64,000 bases of DNA from Bacteroidota bacterium (lineage in GTDB: Bacteria; Bacteroidota; Bacteroidia; Chitinophagales; Chitinophagaceae): assembly GCA_016868895.1 (NCBI GenBank), contig VGFK01000002.1:1-64000 (forward strand), read 5' to 3'. Every line of letters starts with the position of its first letter. Position 1 is the first letter of the stretch. Positions 16,944 through 26,874 of this stretch are shown here, piece by piece. The notes beneath the pieces are model-generated. The model worked only from the letters and a program-made list of their open reading frames with translations. It had not been told where the DNA came from and searched no databases. Made by a program: the position numbers and the translations under genes.

Positions 16944-17993
16944 TCAGATGATCAGCATGGCATCGCCGTAGCTGAAGAACCGGTACTTGTCTTTGATTGC
17001 TTTCTTATATGCCTCCATGGTCAATTCATATCCTGCAAATGCGCAGGCCATGATCAACAGCGAAGTTTTGGGTAAATGAAAATTGGTGATCAGCGAATCG
17101 CATATGGCAAATTCATGAGGAGGATGAATGAAGATATTGGTCCATCCTTCTGCTGGTTTGAGCAAGCGCTCGGCGGTAAATGTGCTTTCGAGTGCGCGAA
17201 CGGCTGTGGTTCCCACAGAACACACGCGGTGTCCTTCTGATTTGGCTTTGTTCACGACTTTACATGCAAGGTCGTCAACCTTAAAATATTCCGCCTCCAT
17301 CTTGTGTTTGCTGAGGTCTTCCACTTCTATGGTTCGGAACGTACCCAAGCCGGTATGCAAGGTGACTTCTGCAAATCGGATTCCTTGGATTTCCAATCGC
17401 TTGATCAATTCTATCGAAAAATGCAGTCCAGCAGTCGGGGCAGCCACAGCGCCTTCATGCTTGGCATAAACAGTTTGATAACGCTCGCGATCGATTTCAT
17501 CAGGCTTGCGCTTGATGTACTTGGGGAGGGGTGTTTCACCCATTGAGTTCAAGACCAGCTTGAATTCTTCTTCGGGACCATCAAACAAAAATCGGATGGT
17601 GCGTCCTCGGGATGTGGTGTTGTCAATCACCTCTGCCACCAGTTCATCGGCATCACCAAAATAGAGTTTGTTGCCCACCCGAATCTTTCTTGCCGGATCC
17701 ACGATCACGTCCCACAGGCGATTTTGCTTGTTCAGTTCCCTGAGCAAAAACACCTCAATTTTTGCACCGGTTTTCTCCTTCCTTCCGTACATACGGGCGG
17801 GGAATACCTTGGTGTTGTTGACGACGAATACGTCCTTTTCCTCAAAATAATTCAGGATGTCCCTGAATGTTTTGTTTTCGATCTGACCGGTGTCTTTGTG
17901 CACCACCATGAGTCGCGCATCTTCCCGTTGCTTGGCGGGGTGTTGAGCAATTAAATTCAGGGGGAAGTCGAACCGAAATTGGGATAGTTTCAT
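16944..17993 (-). CDS. queA: S-adenosylmethionine:tRNA ribosyltransferase-isomerase QueA
   Basis: 349 aa. It transfers the ribosyl part of SAM to preQ1 at tRNA position 34, making epoxyqueuosine. The start [19 protein letters not shown] is the family's usual opening; DARLMVV (about 25-31), [38 protein letters not shown] (about 177-196), HTGLGTF and [12 protein letters not shown] are all present. Upstream in-frame codons (MFGYQ...) do not match the family. The queuosine link is notable because a GluQ-like gene sits at 62637. Confidence 0.96.
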   Translation of the reverse strand: MKLSQFRFDFPLNLIAQHPAKQREDARLMVVHKDTGQIENKTFRDILNYFEEKDVFVVNNTKVFPARMYGRKEKTGAKIEVFLLRELNKQNRLWDVIVDPARKIRVGNKLYFGDADELVAEVIDNTTSRGRTIRFLFDGPEEEFKLVLNSMGETPLPKYIKRKPDEIDRERYQTVYAKHEGAVAAPTAGLHFSIELIKRLEIQGIRFAEVTLHTGLGTFRTIEVEDLSKHKMEAEYFKVDDLACKVVNKAKSEGHRVCSVGTTAVRALESTFTAERLLKPAEGWTNIFIHPPHEFAICDSLITNFHLPKTSLLIMACAFAGYELTMEAYKKAIKDKYRFFSYGDAMLII

Positions 17994-18173
17994 GCTAGGA
18001 GAAGTTTGTGCCTGAAACAAATCCTGATACCCGAACACAAGGGGTACCTATCTCTCAAACCTGATCTTACGGCATCAGATTTGTCCTGGCGTGAGGCCGC
18101 AAAATTAATGAAAAATTGCGATTCGGTTGCTTGCCTCGTCGCCTCTTATGCACCAGTTATAAACGAAATTGTA

Positions 18174-18944
18174 TTAAAACTTAAGGTGTCTGACTGTAAG
18201 CCCGTTGTTTATCAATTGATTAAGCGACTCAATCCCAATCTTTAAGTGAGTTTCCACAAAATGCTCGGTGACGCGCTTATCGCTTTCTTCGGTTTTCACC
18301 CCTTCGGGGATCATGGGTTGATCGCTGACCAGCAGGAGTGCGCCGGTTGGGATTTTATTGAAAAAGCCAACCGAAAAAATCGTGGCGGTCTCCATGTCGA
18401 TGGCATAGGCCCTGACCTTTTGAAGGTAGACTTTGAATTCTTCGTCGTGTTCCCAGACCCTGCGGTTGGTTGAGTAGACCGTGCCTGTCCAGTAATCCAA
18501 TTCATTATCCCGAATCGTAGTTGAAATCGCTTTTTGAAGGGCAAAGGCGGGGAGAGCAGGAACCTCGGGTGGGAAATAGTCGTTGGAGGTGCCTTCACCC
18601 CGAATGGCTGCAATTGGAAGGATCAGGTCGCCAATCTTGTTCCTCTTTTTTAGCCCTCCGCATTTTCCTAAAAAAAGAACAGCTTCCGGAGAGATGGCCG
18701 TGAGTAGGTCCATGATGGTGGCTGCGGTGGGGCTCCCCATTCCGAAGTTGATGATGGTGATGCCATCGCTGGTTGCGGATTGCATAGGTTTGTCTTTTCC
18801 CCAGACTTGTACCTTGTTCCAGAGGGCGAAGAGCTCGACGTAGCGACTGAAATTGGTTAGAAGAATGTACTTGCCAAATTGGTCCAGCGACATCCCGGTG
18901 TATCGGGGTAGCCAATTCTTTACAATCTCTTCTTTGCTGGTCAT
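18174..18944 (-). CDS. AMP nucleosidase / nucleoside phosphorylase-like protein
   Basis: 256 aa of the PNP/UDP superfamily. INFGMGSPTAATIMDLL (about residues 65-81), LGKCGGLKK (about 92-100), the GEGTSNDY nucleobase loop (about 115-122) and AIDMETATIF (about 186-195) are the active-site segments. The closest annotation is the short Bacteroidota AMP nucleosidase, which splits AMP into adenine and ribose 5-phosphate in purine recycling. It lacks the large N-terminal domain of the E. coli enzyme. A gap of 180 bp separates it from queA. Confidence 0.85.
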   Translation of the reverse strand: MTSKEEIVKNWLPRYTGMSLDQFGKYILLTNFSRYVELFALWNKVQVWGKDKPMQSATSDGITIINFGMGSPTAATIMDLLTAISPEAVLFLGKCGGLKKRNKIGDLILPIAAIRGEGTSNDYFPPEVPALPAFALQKAISTTIRDNELDYWTGTVYSTNRRVWEHDEEFKVYLQKVRAYAIDMETATIFSVGFFNKIPTGALLLVSDQPMIPEGVKTEESDKRVTEHFVETHLKIGIESLNQLINNGLTVRHLKF

Positions 18945-18987
18945 AACCGATATTTCCTTACAAATTTACTGATTACATTGCAAGCAC

Positions 18988-19428
18988 ATGGAAATAATGT
19001 TGAGCAATGGCGATTTCAGGGTCCGGGAACAAGACAAACTGCCGCAGATTTTTGATCCTGTTCGCCGCAAATGGGTAGCGTTTGGTCCCGAAGAATGGGT
19101 GCGACAAATCTTCATCAAGTGGTTGATCGAAGATCACCAGTATCCGCCTTCCAGCATTAGCGTAGAGCGCACAATTGAAGTCAATGGCCAATCCAAGAGA
19201 TTTGACATCATGATCGCCGATCGACATGCGCGCCCATGGATGCTGATTGAGTGCAAAGCCATGGACGTGCGATTAAGCGAAGAGGTTTTGATGCAACTCT
19301 TATCGTATCAGTCGGTTGTTGGTTCCACCCACCTGGTCATCACCAATGGTAAAGAATGCAGAGTAGCTACTATTGAAAAAGGGACCGCAGCGTGGGTCCC
19401 TTCATTACCGGAATATCCAATAGTCTAA
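18988..19428 (+). CDS. HsdR_N (type I restriction N-terminal-like) domain protein
   Basis: 146 aa. A stand-alone domain resembling the N-terminal nuclease part of type I restriction R subunits. The PD-(D/E)xK-like elements are RFDIMIAD (about residues 71-78) and ECKAMD (about 88-93), after EEWVRQIFIKWL. There are no HsdM, HsdS or helicase parts nearby, so this is not a restriction system. Such solitary genes are common in Bacteroidota housekeeping regions and their role is not known. It ends right at the stop codon of the convergent gdhA. Confidence 0.8.
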   Translation: MEIMLSNGDFRVREQDKLPQIFDPVRRKWVAFGPEEWVRQIFIKWLIEDHQYPPSSISVERTIEVNGQSKRFDIMIADRHARPWMLIECKAMDVRLSEEVLMQLLSYQSVVGSTHLVITNGKECRVATIEKGTAAWVPSLPEYPIV

Positions 19429-20841
19429 TCAAGGGAATATGCCCAATTCCATGTAGCTGTTGCCAACTTTATTGATGGCCACGACAAACGCAGCCGTCCG
19501 CATGTCTTTGATATCAGGGTGCTTTTTCCAGCAATCCAAAATTTCATTGGTGGCACGGATCATGGTGTCTTCCAAGCCACTTCTCACCAAATCGATTTCA
19601 TCGGGACCGTGCACCAACGCATCGCGTTGCGCCTCACTTACTTTTTTACCGGTGATGTCTTCTATGTAAGCAACCAGGTTGGAATTCTGATTTTCCATGA
19701 AACGCTTTTCCACTCGTCCATACCGAACGTGACTCAGGTTCTTCACCCACTCAAAATAAGAGACGGTTACACCCCCTGCATTGAGGTACATATCTGGAAC
19801 GACCAGGGTTCCTTTTGCTGCAAAAACTTCATCGGCCTCGGGGGTGAGTGGACCATTCGCGGCTTCTCCAATGATTTTGGCTTGCACCCGAGGAGCATTT
19901 TCTCCGTTGATTACGTTTTCCAGTGCAGCAGGAATCAGAATATCGCATACGGCCTCGAGGGCATCGGTATTTTTCGAAAAGTTGGTCGCACCGGGAAAAT
20001 TCAAAATGGAACCAGTTGATTTACGGTGTTGTACAACAGCCTCCACATCCAATCCCTTTTTATGGTAGATCGAGCCTTCGTATTCGGCCAATCCCACAAT
20101 AAGTGCACCGGCTTCCTGGAAAAATTTTGCAGCATGATACCCCACATTTCCCAATCCCTGCACAATGATTTTTTTCCCTTCTACACCCATGGGCAATCCG
20201 AGCCTCTTCATCATATCCTCGTTGTTGCACACTTCCCGAATTCCATAAAATACTCCCAGTCCTGTTGCCTCTCTTCTTCCCCGAACACCTCCTTGTGTAA
20301 CGGGCTTTCCGGTTACACAGGCCAGTGAGTCGATTTCTCCAGGATGCATGGCGCTGTAGGTATCGAGGATCCACGACATTTCGCGCTCGCCGGTGCCGTA
20401 GTCGGGGGCGGGTACGTCTTCACCGGGACCAATGAATTTTTTCTTGATCAGTTCGCTGGTATAGCGGCGGGTTATCTTTTCAAGGTCGTACGCCGAATAT
20501 TTTTTTGGATTGATGGAGATGCCTCCTTTTGCGCCACCAAACGGAACGTCTACAATTGCACATTTGTAGGTCATGAGCGCAGCAAGTGCCATCACCTCAT
20601 CGAGGTTCACCATTTCGCTGAAGCGAATACCCCCTTTGCAAGGTTGTTTGTGATGAGAGTGCTGAACACGATACGCCTTGATGACTTCTACATTGTCGCC
20701 GATCTTAACAGGGAAGTGCATACGCAGCACACTGTTGCATTGCTTGATTTGTTCGAGAATACCGGTGTCAAAGGAAGTATACTTAGCGGCTTTATCGAAA
20801 CTTTTACATACGGCGTCAAAAAAGCTATACTCTGGATTCAT
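19429..20841 (-). CDS. gdhA: Glutamate dehydrogenase (Glu/Leu/Phe/Val family)
   Basis: 470 aa. It interconverts glutamate with 2-oxoglutarate and ammonia. KGGIRF (about residues 70-75), with the substrate-binding Lys, and [16 protein letters not shown] (about 92-107) form the catalytic domain; the Rossmann domain shows [13 protein letters not shown] (about 212-224). [15 protein letters not shown] and GRREATGLG are typical. Cofactor preference is not certain from the sequence. The ATG at 20841 (MNPEYSFFD) was chosen over an upstream in-frame ATG, since the family usually starts close to this point. Confidence 0.95.
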   Translation of the reverse strand: MNPEYSFFDAVCKSFDKAAKYTSFDTGILEQIKQCNSVLRMHFPVKIGDNVEVIKAYRVQHSHHKQPCKGGIRFSEMVNLDEVMALAALMTYKCAIVDVPFGGAKGGISINPKKYSAYDLEKITRRYTSELIKKKFIGPGEDVPAPDYGTGEREMSWILDTYSAMHPGEIDSLACVTGKPVTQGGVRGRREATGLGVFYGIREVCNNEDMMKRLGLPMGVEGKKIIVQGLGNVGYHAAKFFQEAGALIVGLAEYEGSIYHKKGLDVEAVVQHRKSTGSILNFPGATNFSKNTDALEAVCDILIPAALENVINGENAPRVQAKIIGEAANGPLTPEADEVFAAKGTLVVPDMYLNAGGVTVSYFEWVKNLSHVRYGRVEKRFMENQNSNLVAYIEDITGKKVSEAQRDALVHGPDEIDLVRSGLEDTMIRATNEILDCWKKHPDIKDMRTAAFVVAINKVGNSYMELGIFP

Positions 20842-20886
20842 GGCAATAGGTTTCGTTGATGGTTGGAGCAAGCGAGGGTAGTGGAA

Positions 20887-21099
20887 TCAGGATTCTTTCT
20901 CGAGTCGACTGACCTTGCGATCCAAGCGGATCACATAGGCGATCAACCCAAACAGAATCGTGATCACAACGGCTACTACCACATAAATTTTTCCATTGCT
21001 GCGCATGGTGCTCGCCATTGTTTCACTTCCTGCAGCGTCCTGCGCTTGAGCTGAGGCTGTGAACAGCGCAGTCAGTATGGTCAAGATTTTATTTTTCAT
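20887..21099 (-). CDS. CcmD-family small membrane protein
   Basis: 70 aa. A signal-like N-terminus (LTILTALFTASAQAQ) is followed by SNGKIYVVVAVVITILFGLIAYV, one transmembrane helix (about residues 36-56), and a basic/coiled tail RLDRKVSRLEKES. This matches the Bacteroidota CcmD-type proteins that accompany CcmC in cytochrome c maturation. Its start overlaps the end of the ccmC gene by 11 bp, so it is translated with it. Short length limits certainty. Confidence 0.75.
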   Translation of the reverse strand: MKNKILTILTALFTASAQAQDAAGSETMASTMRSNGKIYVVVAVVITILFGLIAYVIRLDRKVSRLEKES

Positions 21100-21790
21100 A
21101 TGTGTTCCATTTTTTTTCGTTCAACAGTTTGTAGCGAATGACCAACGTGGCGATCCAGGTCCCCATCAGCGTCCATCCCAACACGGCAGGATAGAACACC
21201 ATCCGCATGCGGGAATCGATGTCATTGAAATTGAGTGCAGGATTGCCTTCCTGTCCCGGATGCAAACTGGGGAGCAGGCGAGGTATGATCCAAATGGATG
21301 GGAACAGCATGGCATACGCAAAAATATTATACACAGCGCTGACGCGTGCACGCTGATCCATGTCGGTTACCGAACTCCTCAAAATGAAATAAGCACCATA
21401 CACCAGTAATGCAATTGCTGCACCGATGAGCTTGGGCTCGCGCATGATGGAACCAAACGATGCGTAAGCTGGATTGTTGGGATCGGCCCAGGTATAGCTG
21501 GCCCAGATGGCACCGGTGGCATATCCCAAGAGCCCCATGAATGTTCCAACACCCGCGAACGACTCTGCTTTAATATCGTGTTGCAAATCACCTGTTCTCA
21601 AAAATTTAACGCTGTGTACAATGGAAACAGTAAACAGGATCATCATGGAAAACCACATGCACACATGGTAGTAAAGGTTTCGGATGGTTTCTCCCAATTG
21701 AGATAATTCAGGAACGGGGAGCAACAGCCCTCCCACAACATCATAGGTCAGCAGGAGTATCGCTGCAAGTTTCCACCAGCGGAGTTGCAT
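21089..21790 (-). CDS. ccmC: Heme exporter / cytochrome c assembly protein CcmC
   Basis: 233 aa membrane protein with six predicted helices. It belongs to the CcmC/CcsA heme-handling family: conserved His residues in LYYHVCMWF (about residues 39-47) and the tryptophan-rich GAIWASYTWADPN loop (about 93-105). Family knowledge: it presents heme on the periplasmic side for attachment to CcmE. It is followed by CcmD with an 11-bp overlap. ccmB lies 38 bp upstream in the same direction. No ccmA is seen in the window. Confidence 0.88.
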   Translation of the reverse strand: MQLRWWKLAAILLLTYDVVGGLLLPVPELSQLGETIRNLYYHVCMWFSMMILFTVSIVHSVKFLRTGDLQHDIKAESFAGVGTFMGLLGYATGAIWASYTWADPNNPAYASFGSIMREPKLIGAAIALLVYGAYFILRSSVTDMDQRARVSAVYNIFAYAMLFPSIWIIPRLLPSLHPGQEGNPALNFNDIDSRMRMVFYPAVLGWTLMGTWIATLVIRYKLLNEKKWNTYEK

Positions 21791-21828
21791 AATAAATGCT
21801 TTGGTTGGTCAAAATTAAGGGGCTTCCC

Positions 21829-22491
21829 TCAATCTTTCCATAAAAAGGGATATAAAATAATGGCCATGAAAATAATTAACACATCAAGTGCTAACAACAA
21901 GAGGACCAATTGCATTAGTGCACCCTCTTTAAAAATCTCTGCAAATGCAGTTTTGGAGAGTCGCATGAGCAGCAGCAATTGAGGAATGATGATCGGAAAT
22001 CCCAGTATGGCCATGAGAGAAGCCTGTTGCATCGCTTTAGAGGCAATGGCAGCCAGCATGGTGAAAACAAGACTCAATCCCATGGCTCCCAGCAAACTGA
22101 TGCCAAAGAACTGGAGGAACGATTCAGTGACATCGCCCATGAATGCAGTATACAGCAAGAGGTTGATGATGCTCATCACAATCATCAAAATCACGTTGTA
22201 AGTGAGTTTGGAAAGGATGAATACAACGGGAGAGGTGATCGTGTAATAATAAAGCATACGGGAGCGCGACTCCTGTAAAAAACTTTTGGCCACTGCATTG
22301 ATGCTGATGAACAACATGGTGATCCAGAATTGAGCACTCCAGGTATCGGCACCTGGATCGCTCATGGTCAGGTAAAGGACAAAGACCGTTGAGGCGATAT
22401 ACAGAATAACACCATATAAGGTGTGCTGCTGCCGACTTTCCAGCAGGAGTTCTTTTCTAAGCAACGCAACATATTGATTGAATCCGTTCAC
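21829..22491 (-). CDS. ccmB: Heme exporter protein CcmB
   Basis: 220 aa, the usual CcmB length when the GTG at 22491 (giving MNGFNQYVALLRKELLLESRQ) is used. A longer in-frame ATG start would lie deep inside tdk. Six hydrophobic segments are visible, with LRKELLLESRQQHTLYGVILY near the N-terminus as in the family. It is the membrane subunit of the CcmAB ABC transporter for cytochrome c maturation. It lies 10 bp after tdk, giving the order tdk-ccmB-ccmC-ccmD. The ATPase CcmA must be elsewhere. Confidence 0.87.
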   Translation of the reverse strand: MNGFNQYVALLRKELLLESRQQHTLYGVILYIASTVFVLYLTMSDPGADTWSAQFWITMLFISINAVAKSFLQESRSRMLYYYTITSPVVFILSKLTYNVILMIVMSIINLLLYTAFMGDVTESFLQFFGISLLGAMGLSLVFTMLAAIASKAMQQASLMAILGFPIIIPQLLLLMRLSKTAFAEIFKEGALMQLVLLLLALDVLIIFMAIILYPFLWKD

Positions 22492-22501
22492 AGTATAAGG
22501 G

Positions 22502-23065
22502 TTAAAGCGTGAAACAATTTCTGCACCGTGCTTCGTAATGGTCTTTTTCTCCCAGCACCACTTGATCATGGCTGGTCGATGTTCGATACGAATAACTTGC
22601 AACCCCACCGCATTTCATGCAAACGGCATGCAGTTTGGTTACATAATTGGAAATGGCCAGCAGTTGGGGCATGGGACCGAAAGGCTTACCGGTATAGTCC
22701 ATGTCCAATCCGGCAATGATCACCCGCTTTCCCTGGTTGGCCAGTACTTCGCACACGCCAATAATTTCTTCGTCAAAAAATTGGGCTTCGTCGATGCCAA
22801 TTACACTAAACGAAGCGGCCCGAGAGGCAATTTCATTGGAGTGATCTACCGGTATTGCATTGATCTTGCTTTCGTTGTGCGAAACAATTTTTGAATCATC
22901 GTAGCGGACATCCATGCGGGGCTTGAAAATACCAACCGACTGATTGGCAATAGTTGCCCGTTTCAATCGCCGGATCAGCTCCTCTGTTTTGCCGGAAAAC
23001 ATCGATCCGCAAACCAATTCGATCCATCCTGTTTTCTCCTGATTGCTGTGCGGTTCTATGAACAT
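22502..23065 (-). CDS. tdk: Thymidine kinase (type II)
   Basis: 187 aa. It phosphorylates thymidine in the salvage pathway. The P-loop GSMFSGKTEE is at about residues 21-30 and the DEAQFF catalytic/Walker B segment at about 92-97. GLDMDYTGKPFGPMPQLLA is near 118. Two zinc-binding cysteine pairs are CMKC (about 148-151) and CRNC (about 181-184). It lies between waaA (9 bp upstream) and ccmB, in the same direction as both. Confidence 0.96.
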   Translation of the reverse strand: MFIEPHSNQEKTGWIELVCGSMFSGKTEELIRRLKRATIANQSVGIFKPRMDVRYDDSKIVSHNESKINAIPVDHSNEIASRAASFSVIGIDEAQFFDEEIIGVCEVLANQGKRVIIAGLDMDYTGKPFGPMPQLLAISNYVTKLHAVCMKCGGVASYSYRTSTSHDQVVLGEKDHYEARCRNCFTL

Positions 23066-23074
23066 CGGCTCGAC

Positions 23075-24328
23075 TTATGATATGTAAAAATACTTGTTTT
23101 CCATAAACGCCAGGATGGCTTCCGTTGCTCCTCGGTTTTGCATCACAAATGCGTGGGCTGCAGTATTCTTATTTTCCAGTTCAGATCGATTGCTGAGGAT
23201 TGCTTCCACCCGACTAATGAAATCATGAGGCTTTGAGCAAGAATATGCCAGCTCTTTTGCGATCAGTAATTTGGCTTCGTTGGAGATGGAATACTGTGGA
23301 CCGAATACTACTACTCTTCCGTAAGCACTGGCCTCAAGTATATTGTGAATACCGCTTGCATTGAACCCTCCTCCCACGTAGGCCAACGTAGCATACCGGT
23401 AGAGTTTGGATAGTAACCCGATGCAGTCGATGATGACAGTTCTGAACTGTGAAGGATGGTCGTGGTGCTCAAGCTCAGATAAACAAATGCTGTTTTCGAA
23501 TTGTGCGGTGAGGCGTTCAATGTGCTCGCGACCAATTTCGTGGGGGGCAATGATGAATTTTAATGTTGGCATTCGTTGTGCAAGCGCACTCAATTGTGCT
23601 TCATCTTCTTTCCACGTGCTCCCGGCTACCACTGTATCAGCTGCCCGACAAAAGGATTCAAGTGCGGGGTGATGAAAGGATTCAGATGCAACCTGAGCAA
23701 CGCGGTCATACCGGGTGTCGCCACACAAACTATACGGTGCAGTTACATCCGATGAGTTGAGCATTGCGTAGGAGGATTCATCCTGTGTAAAAATGTGTGC
23801 GAAGCGATTGAGCATGCTGCGCATGAAACCGCCCCAGGGACGGAAATAAGATTGTTCCTTGAAAAAAATTGCTGCAATGAGCAAAGCGGGAATGCCGCGT
23901 TCATGCAAAGCGGTTAGGTAATAATGCCAGGTTTCGTATTTGATGAAGACTGCTGCTACAGGTTGGACCGTCGCGATGAACACGTTGGAATTTCGCGGTC
24001 CATCCATGGGAAGGTAGAAAATCATATCTGCACCTGTATAGTTCTTTCGGGTTTCGTAGCCCGATGGAGAAAAAAATGTGAGCAGAATGCGGTAAGTGGG
24101 ATGGCGCTGTTTGATGGCTTCAATGACCGGCCGACCCTGTTCAAATTCTCCCAGCGACGCACAGTGGAACCAGATGATGGGTCCAGTGCCATTCTCTACC
24201 GCTTCTTTCAATCGATTTTTCAAGTCCTTACGGCCGCTGATCCATTGCTTGGCCTTTTTGTTGCGGATTGCAGCGAGGCGAAGCCCAAGCGGGTAGAGGA
24301 AGAGGAAAATATCGTAGAAAAAACGCAT
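23075..24328 (-). CDS. waaA: 3-deoxy-D-manno-octulosonic acid (Kdo) transferase
   Basis: 417 aa. It adds Kdo to lipid A precursor on the cytoplasmic face of the inner membrane, anchored by an N-terminal helix (FFYDIFLFLYPLGLRL). WFHCASLGEFEQGRPVI (about residues 53-69) carries the catalytic Glu, with KYETWHYYL (about 129-137) and the C-terminal YVGGGFNASGIHNILEA (about 327-343). The ATG at 24328 was preferred to that at 24376: it fits the family start and leaves room for the divergent promoter. Confidence 0.93.
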   Translation of the reverse strand: MRFFYDIFLFLYPLGLRLAAIRNKKAKQWISGRKDLKNRLKEAVENGTGPIIWFHCASLGEFEQGRPVIEAIKQRHPTYRILLTFFSPSGYETRKNYTGADMIFYLPMDGPRNSNVFIATVQPVAAVFIKYETWHYYLTALHERGIPALLIAAIFFKEQSYFRPWGGFMRSMLNRFAHIFTQDESSYAMLNSSDVTAPYSLCGDTRYDRVAQVASESFHHPALESFCRAADTVVAGSTWKEDEAQLSALAQRMPTLKFIIAPHEIGREHIERLTAQFENSICLSELEHHDHPSQFRTVIIDCIGLLSKLYRYATLAYVGGGFNASGIHNILEASAYGRVVVFGPQYSISNEAKLLIAKELAYSCSKPHDFISRVEAILSNRSELENKNTAAHAFVMQNRGATEAILAFMENKYFYIS

Positions 24329-24382
24329 GCGAAAGCGGTTGGACAAAGCTAATCCGAAAACCGCTAATGGCTTCATTTTTAT

Positions 24383-24390
24383 TACCTTTG
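24383..24390 (+). promoter_or_regulatory. Promoter -7 element for the nucleotide-sugar operon
   Basis: TACCTTTG, a full match to TAnnTTTG, 18 bp before the aminotransferase ATG. No good TTTG stands 19 nt upstream, so support is partial. Confidence 0.45.
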
Positions 24391-24408
24391 CGCAAATTGA
24401 AATGCATC

Positions 24409-25536
24409 ATGGTACCCATCCAAATGGTGGATTTAAAACGGCAGTATGTGAAGATGAAAGACGAGGTGGATGCCGCCATTCAAGAAGTGTTGACCACCAC
24501 ATCCTTCATCAATGGAAAAGCAGTGGGAGAATTTGCACATCAGTTGTCGGCTTACCTGGATGCTGAGCATGTCATTCCCTGTGCCAATGGAACGGATGCA
24601 CTGCAGATTGCCATGATGGCGTTGGGTCTGGAACCGGGCGATGAAGTCATCACTCCGTCCTTTACCTACATCGCCACTACGGAAGTAATTGCTTTGTTGC
24701 GACTGAAACCGGTATTCATTGATGTGGATCCTGTTACTTTCTGCATGGATACCCAGCTGTTGGAAAAAGCCATCACTCCTAAAACCAAAGCAATTGTTCC
24801 GGTGCATTTGTACGGGCAGGCCGCCAATATGGAAGCCATCATGCGCGTGGCCAACGAACACAATTTGTTTGTGATCGAGGACAATGCACAGGCCATTGGC
24901 GCTTCCGTCACCTTCAGCGATGGATCGGTGCGCAAGACTGGCACCATTGGTCACATTGGCTGCACGTCTTTTTTCCCATCCAAAAATTTAGGGTGTTACG
25001 GCGACGGCGGAGCCATCATCACGCGCAATGCACTACTGGCAGAACGCATTCGTATGGTGGCCAATCACGGACAAAGCAAACGGTATTATCATGATGTAGT
25101 GGGGTGTAACTCTCGCCTCGATACGGTGCAAGCGGCGGTGTTGAAGTGTAAGTTACCTCGCCTGGATGCGTATAACGACGCAAGGGGGAAAGTCGCACAG
25201 TACTATTCAACAGCATTTGCCACAAATCCCAACATCACGCCTCCCAAAACGGCATTGTTCAGTACCCATGTTTTTCATCAGTATACACTGGTGCTGAATG
25301 GGGTGGATCGCAATACACTTGTTGATCAGTTGGCGGGCGTGGGTATTCCTGCCATGATTTATTATCCGGTTCCCGCACACCGTCAGAAAATGTTTTCTTT
25401 TCTGAACCTGCCGGAAGTGGATTTGCCTGTGACCGACTGGCTGACGGAGCGAGTGATATCGCTTCCCATTCATACTGAAATGGACCAGGAGCAGCTGGAC
25501 TACATCGTACACCACGTCAATCAATTTGTTCAATAA
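24409..25536 (+). CDS. DegT/DnrJ/EryC1/StrS-family sugar aminotransferase
   Basis: 375 aa PLP enzyme that transaminates a nucleotide-linked keto-sugar, in surface polysaccharide synthesis. CANGTDALQIAMMALG (about residues 57-72), PSFTYIAT, the ENDAQAIGA-like EDNAQAIGA (about 157-165) and the PLP-Lys motif FFPSKNLGCYGDGGA (about 186-200) are in place. The start ATG is set at MVPIQMVDLKRQY. It is the first gene of a compact nucleotide-sugar operon (24409-30314). A TACCTTTG promoter element lies 18 bp upstream. The exact sugar substrate is not known. Confidence 0.9.
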   Translation: MVPIQMVDLKRQYVKMKDEVDAAIQEVLTTTSFINGKAVGEFAHQLSAYLDAEHVIPCANGTDALQIAMMALGLEPGDEVITPSFTYIATTEVIALLRLKPVFIDVDPVTFCMDTQLLEKAITPKTKAIVPVHLYGQAANMEAIMRVANEHNLFVIEDNAQAIGASVTFSDGSVRKTGTIGHIGCTSFFPSKNLGCYGDGGAIITRNALLAERIRMVANHGQSKRYYHDVVGCNSRLDTVQAAVLKCKLPRLDAYNDARGKVAQYYSTAFATNPNITPPKTALFSTHVFHQYTLVLNGVDRNTLVDQLAGVGIPAMIYYPVPAHRQKMFSFLNLPEVDLPVTDWLTERVISLPIHTEMDQEQLDYIVHHVNQFVQ

Positions 25537-25545
25537 GCTAACCAT

Positions 25546-26874
25546 ATGAAAATTGCCGTCATTGGAACCGGATATGTAGGATTGGTTACTGGAACCTGCT
25601 TTGCAGAAACAGGAAACCAGGTAACCTGTGTCGATATTGACCGCTCAAAAGTTGAACGCCTCAGCAAAGGGGAAATCACGATTTATGAGCCGGGACTGGA
25701 AAAAATATTTTTACGAAACCTCAAAGAAGAACGTCTGCATTTTGCCTCAGATTTAAAATCTGGAATTCAGGATGCCAAGATTTTATTCCTTGCTCTCCCT
25801 ACACCTCCCAGTGAAGACGGCTCTGCGGATCTTAAATACGTATTGGGTGTTGCAGCGGAGTTGGGAAAAATAATGGATCAGTATGTGGTGGTGGTGGATA
25901 AGAGTACGGTCCCGGTAGGAACTGCAGAAAAAGTTACTGCAGCCATTGCACAGCATGCTGCAGTTGAATTCGATGTAGTATCCAATCCTGAGTTCCTCCG
26001 TGAAGGAGTGGCGGTTGATGATTTTATGAAACCCGATCGGGTGGTCATTGGAGCAGAAACAGAGCGTGCCCGCAAATTGATGAGCGAACTCTATGCACCG
26101 TTTGTGCGTTCCGGAAATCCACTCATTTTTATGGACGTTCGTTCAGCAGAACTGACAAAATATGCTGCCAATTCGTTTCTGGCGACTAAAATTTCGTTCA
26201 TGAATGAGATTTCGCAACTGTGCGAACGTCTTGATGCGGATGTGGACATGGTGCGCCTGGGTGTAGGCAGCGATGCACGCATCGGCAAGCGATTTTTGTT
26301 TCCCGGCATAGGGTATGGGGGCAGTTGTTTTCCAAAAGATGTTCAAGCGCTGGTAAAGAGTTCCAAAGAAGTGAACTACGATTTCAAAATACTGGAGGCG
26401 GTCATGGATGTTAATGAGCGCCAAAAACTTCATCTGTTTCCAAAAATCAATGCGTATTTCAATAATGAATTGAAAGGAAAGCATTTTGCGTTTTGGGGAC
26501 TCGCATTCAAGCCTAATACCGACGATATCCGTGAGGCGCCAGCGCTTTACATCATTGATGCGCTCCTGGCAGCGGGTGCTACGGTGACCGCTTTCGATCC
26601 GGAGGCCATGGGAAATGTGAAAGTCCAAATGGGTGATGCCATCGGGTTTGCAGACAATCAATATGCCGCACTGCAAGGAGCAGACGCGTTGATCATTGCG
26701 ACGGAATGGAATGAATTCCGTACACCCGACTTTTCAAAAATCACCCAACAATTGAAGAACAAGGTGATATTTGACGGCCGGAATTTGTTTGATATCCGCA
26801 CCGTAGCGGAAATGGGATTTCATTATGTGAGTATTGGTCGTCAAACCATTCAACACAACAATAATGGCCAATAA
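25546..26874 (+). CDS. ugd: UDP-glucose 6-dehydrogenase
   Basis: 442 aa. It oxidises UDP-glucose twice, using NAD+, to UDP-glucuronate. Rossmann motif [15 protein letters not shown] is at about residues 5-19, DKSTVPVGT near 122, EFLREG near 150 and the catalytic Cys in GGSCFPKD near 260; [15 protein letters not shown] is near 319. It starts 9 bp after the aminotransferase and overlaps the decarboxylase gene, whose enzyme uses its product, so the two steps are coupled in order. Confidence 0.96.
   Translation: MKIAVIGTGYVGLVTGTCFAETGNQVTCVDIDRSKVERLSKGEITIYEPGLEKIFLRNLKEERLHFASDLKSGIQDAKILFLALPTPPSEDGSADLKYVLGVAAELGKIMDQYVVVVDKSTVPVGTAEKVTAAIAQHAAVEFDVVSNPEFLREGVAVDDFMKPDRVVIGAETERARKLMSELYAPFVRSGNPLIFMDVRSAELTKYAANSFLATKISFMNEISQLCERLDADVDMVRLGVGSDARIGKRFLFPGIGYGGSCFPKDVQALVKSSKEVNYDFKILEAVMDVNERQKLHLFPKINAYFNNELKGKHFAFWGLAFKPNTDDIREAPALYIIDALLAAGATVTAFDPEAMGNVKVQMGDAIGFADNQYAALQGADALIIATEWNEFRTPDFSKITQQLKNKVIFDGRNLFDIRTVAEMGFHYVSIGRQTIQHNNNGQ

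Noticed and set aside
18006-18245. Plus-strand open frame of 79 codons in the queA-AMP nucleosidase gap
   Set aside because: It runs into the antisense of the AMP nucleosidase 3' end, has no recognisable family and no promoter. Treated as chance.
18988-19428. Part of a type I restriction-modification system
   Set aside because: No HsdM, HsdS or helicase domain is nearby; only a stand-alone N-terminal-like domain.
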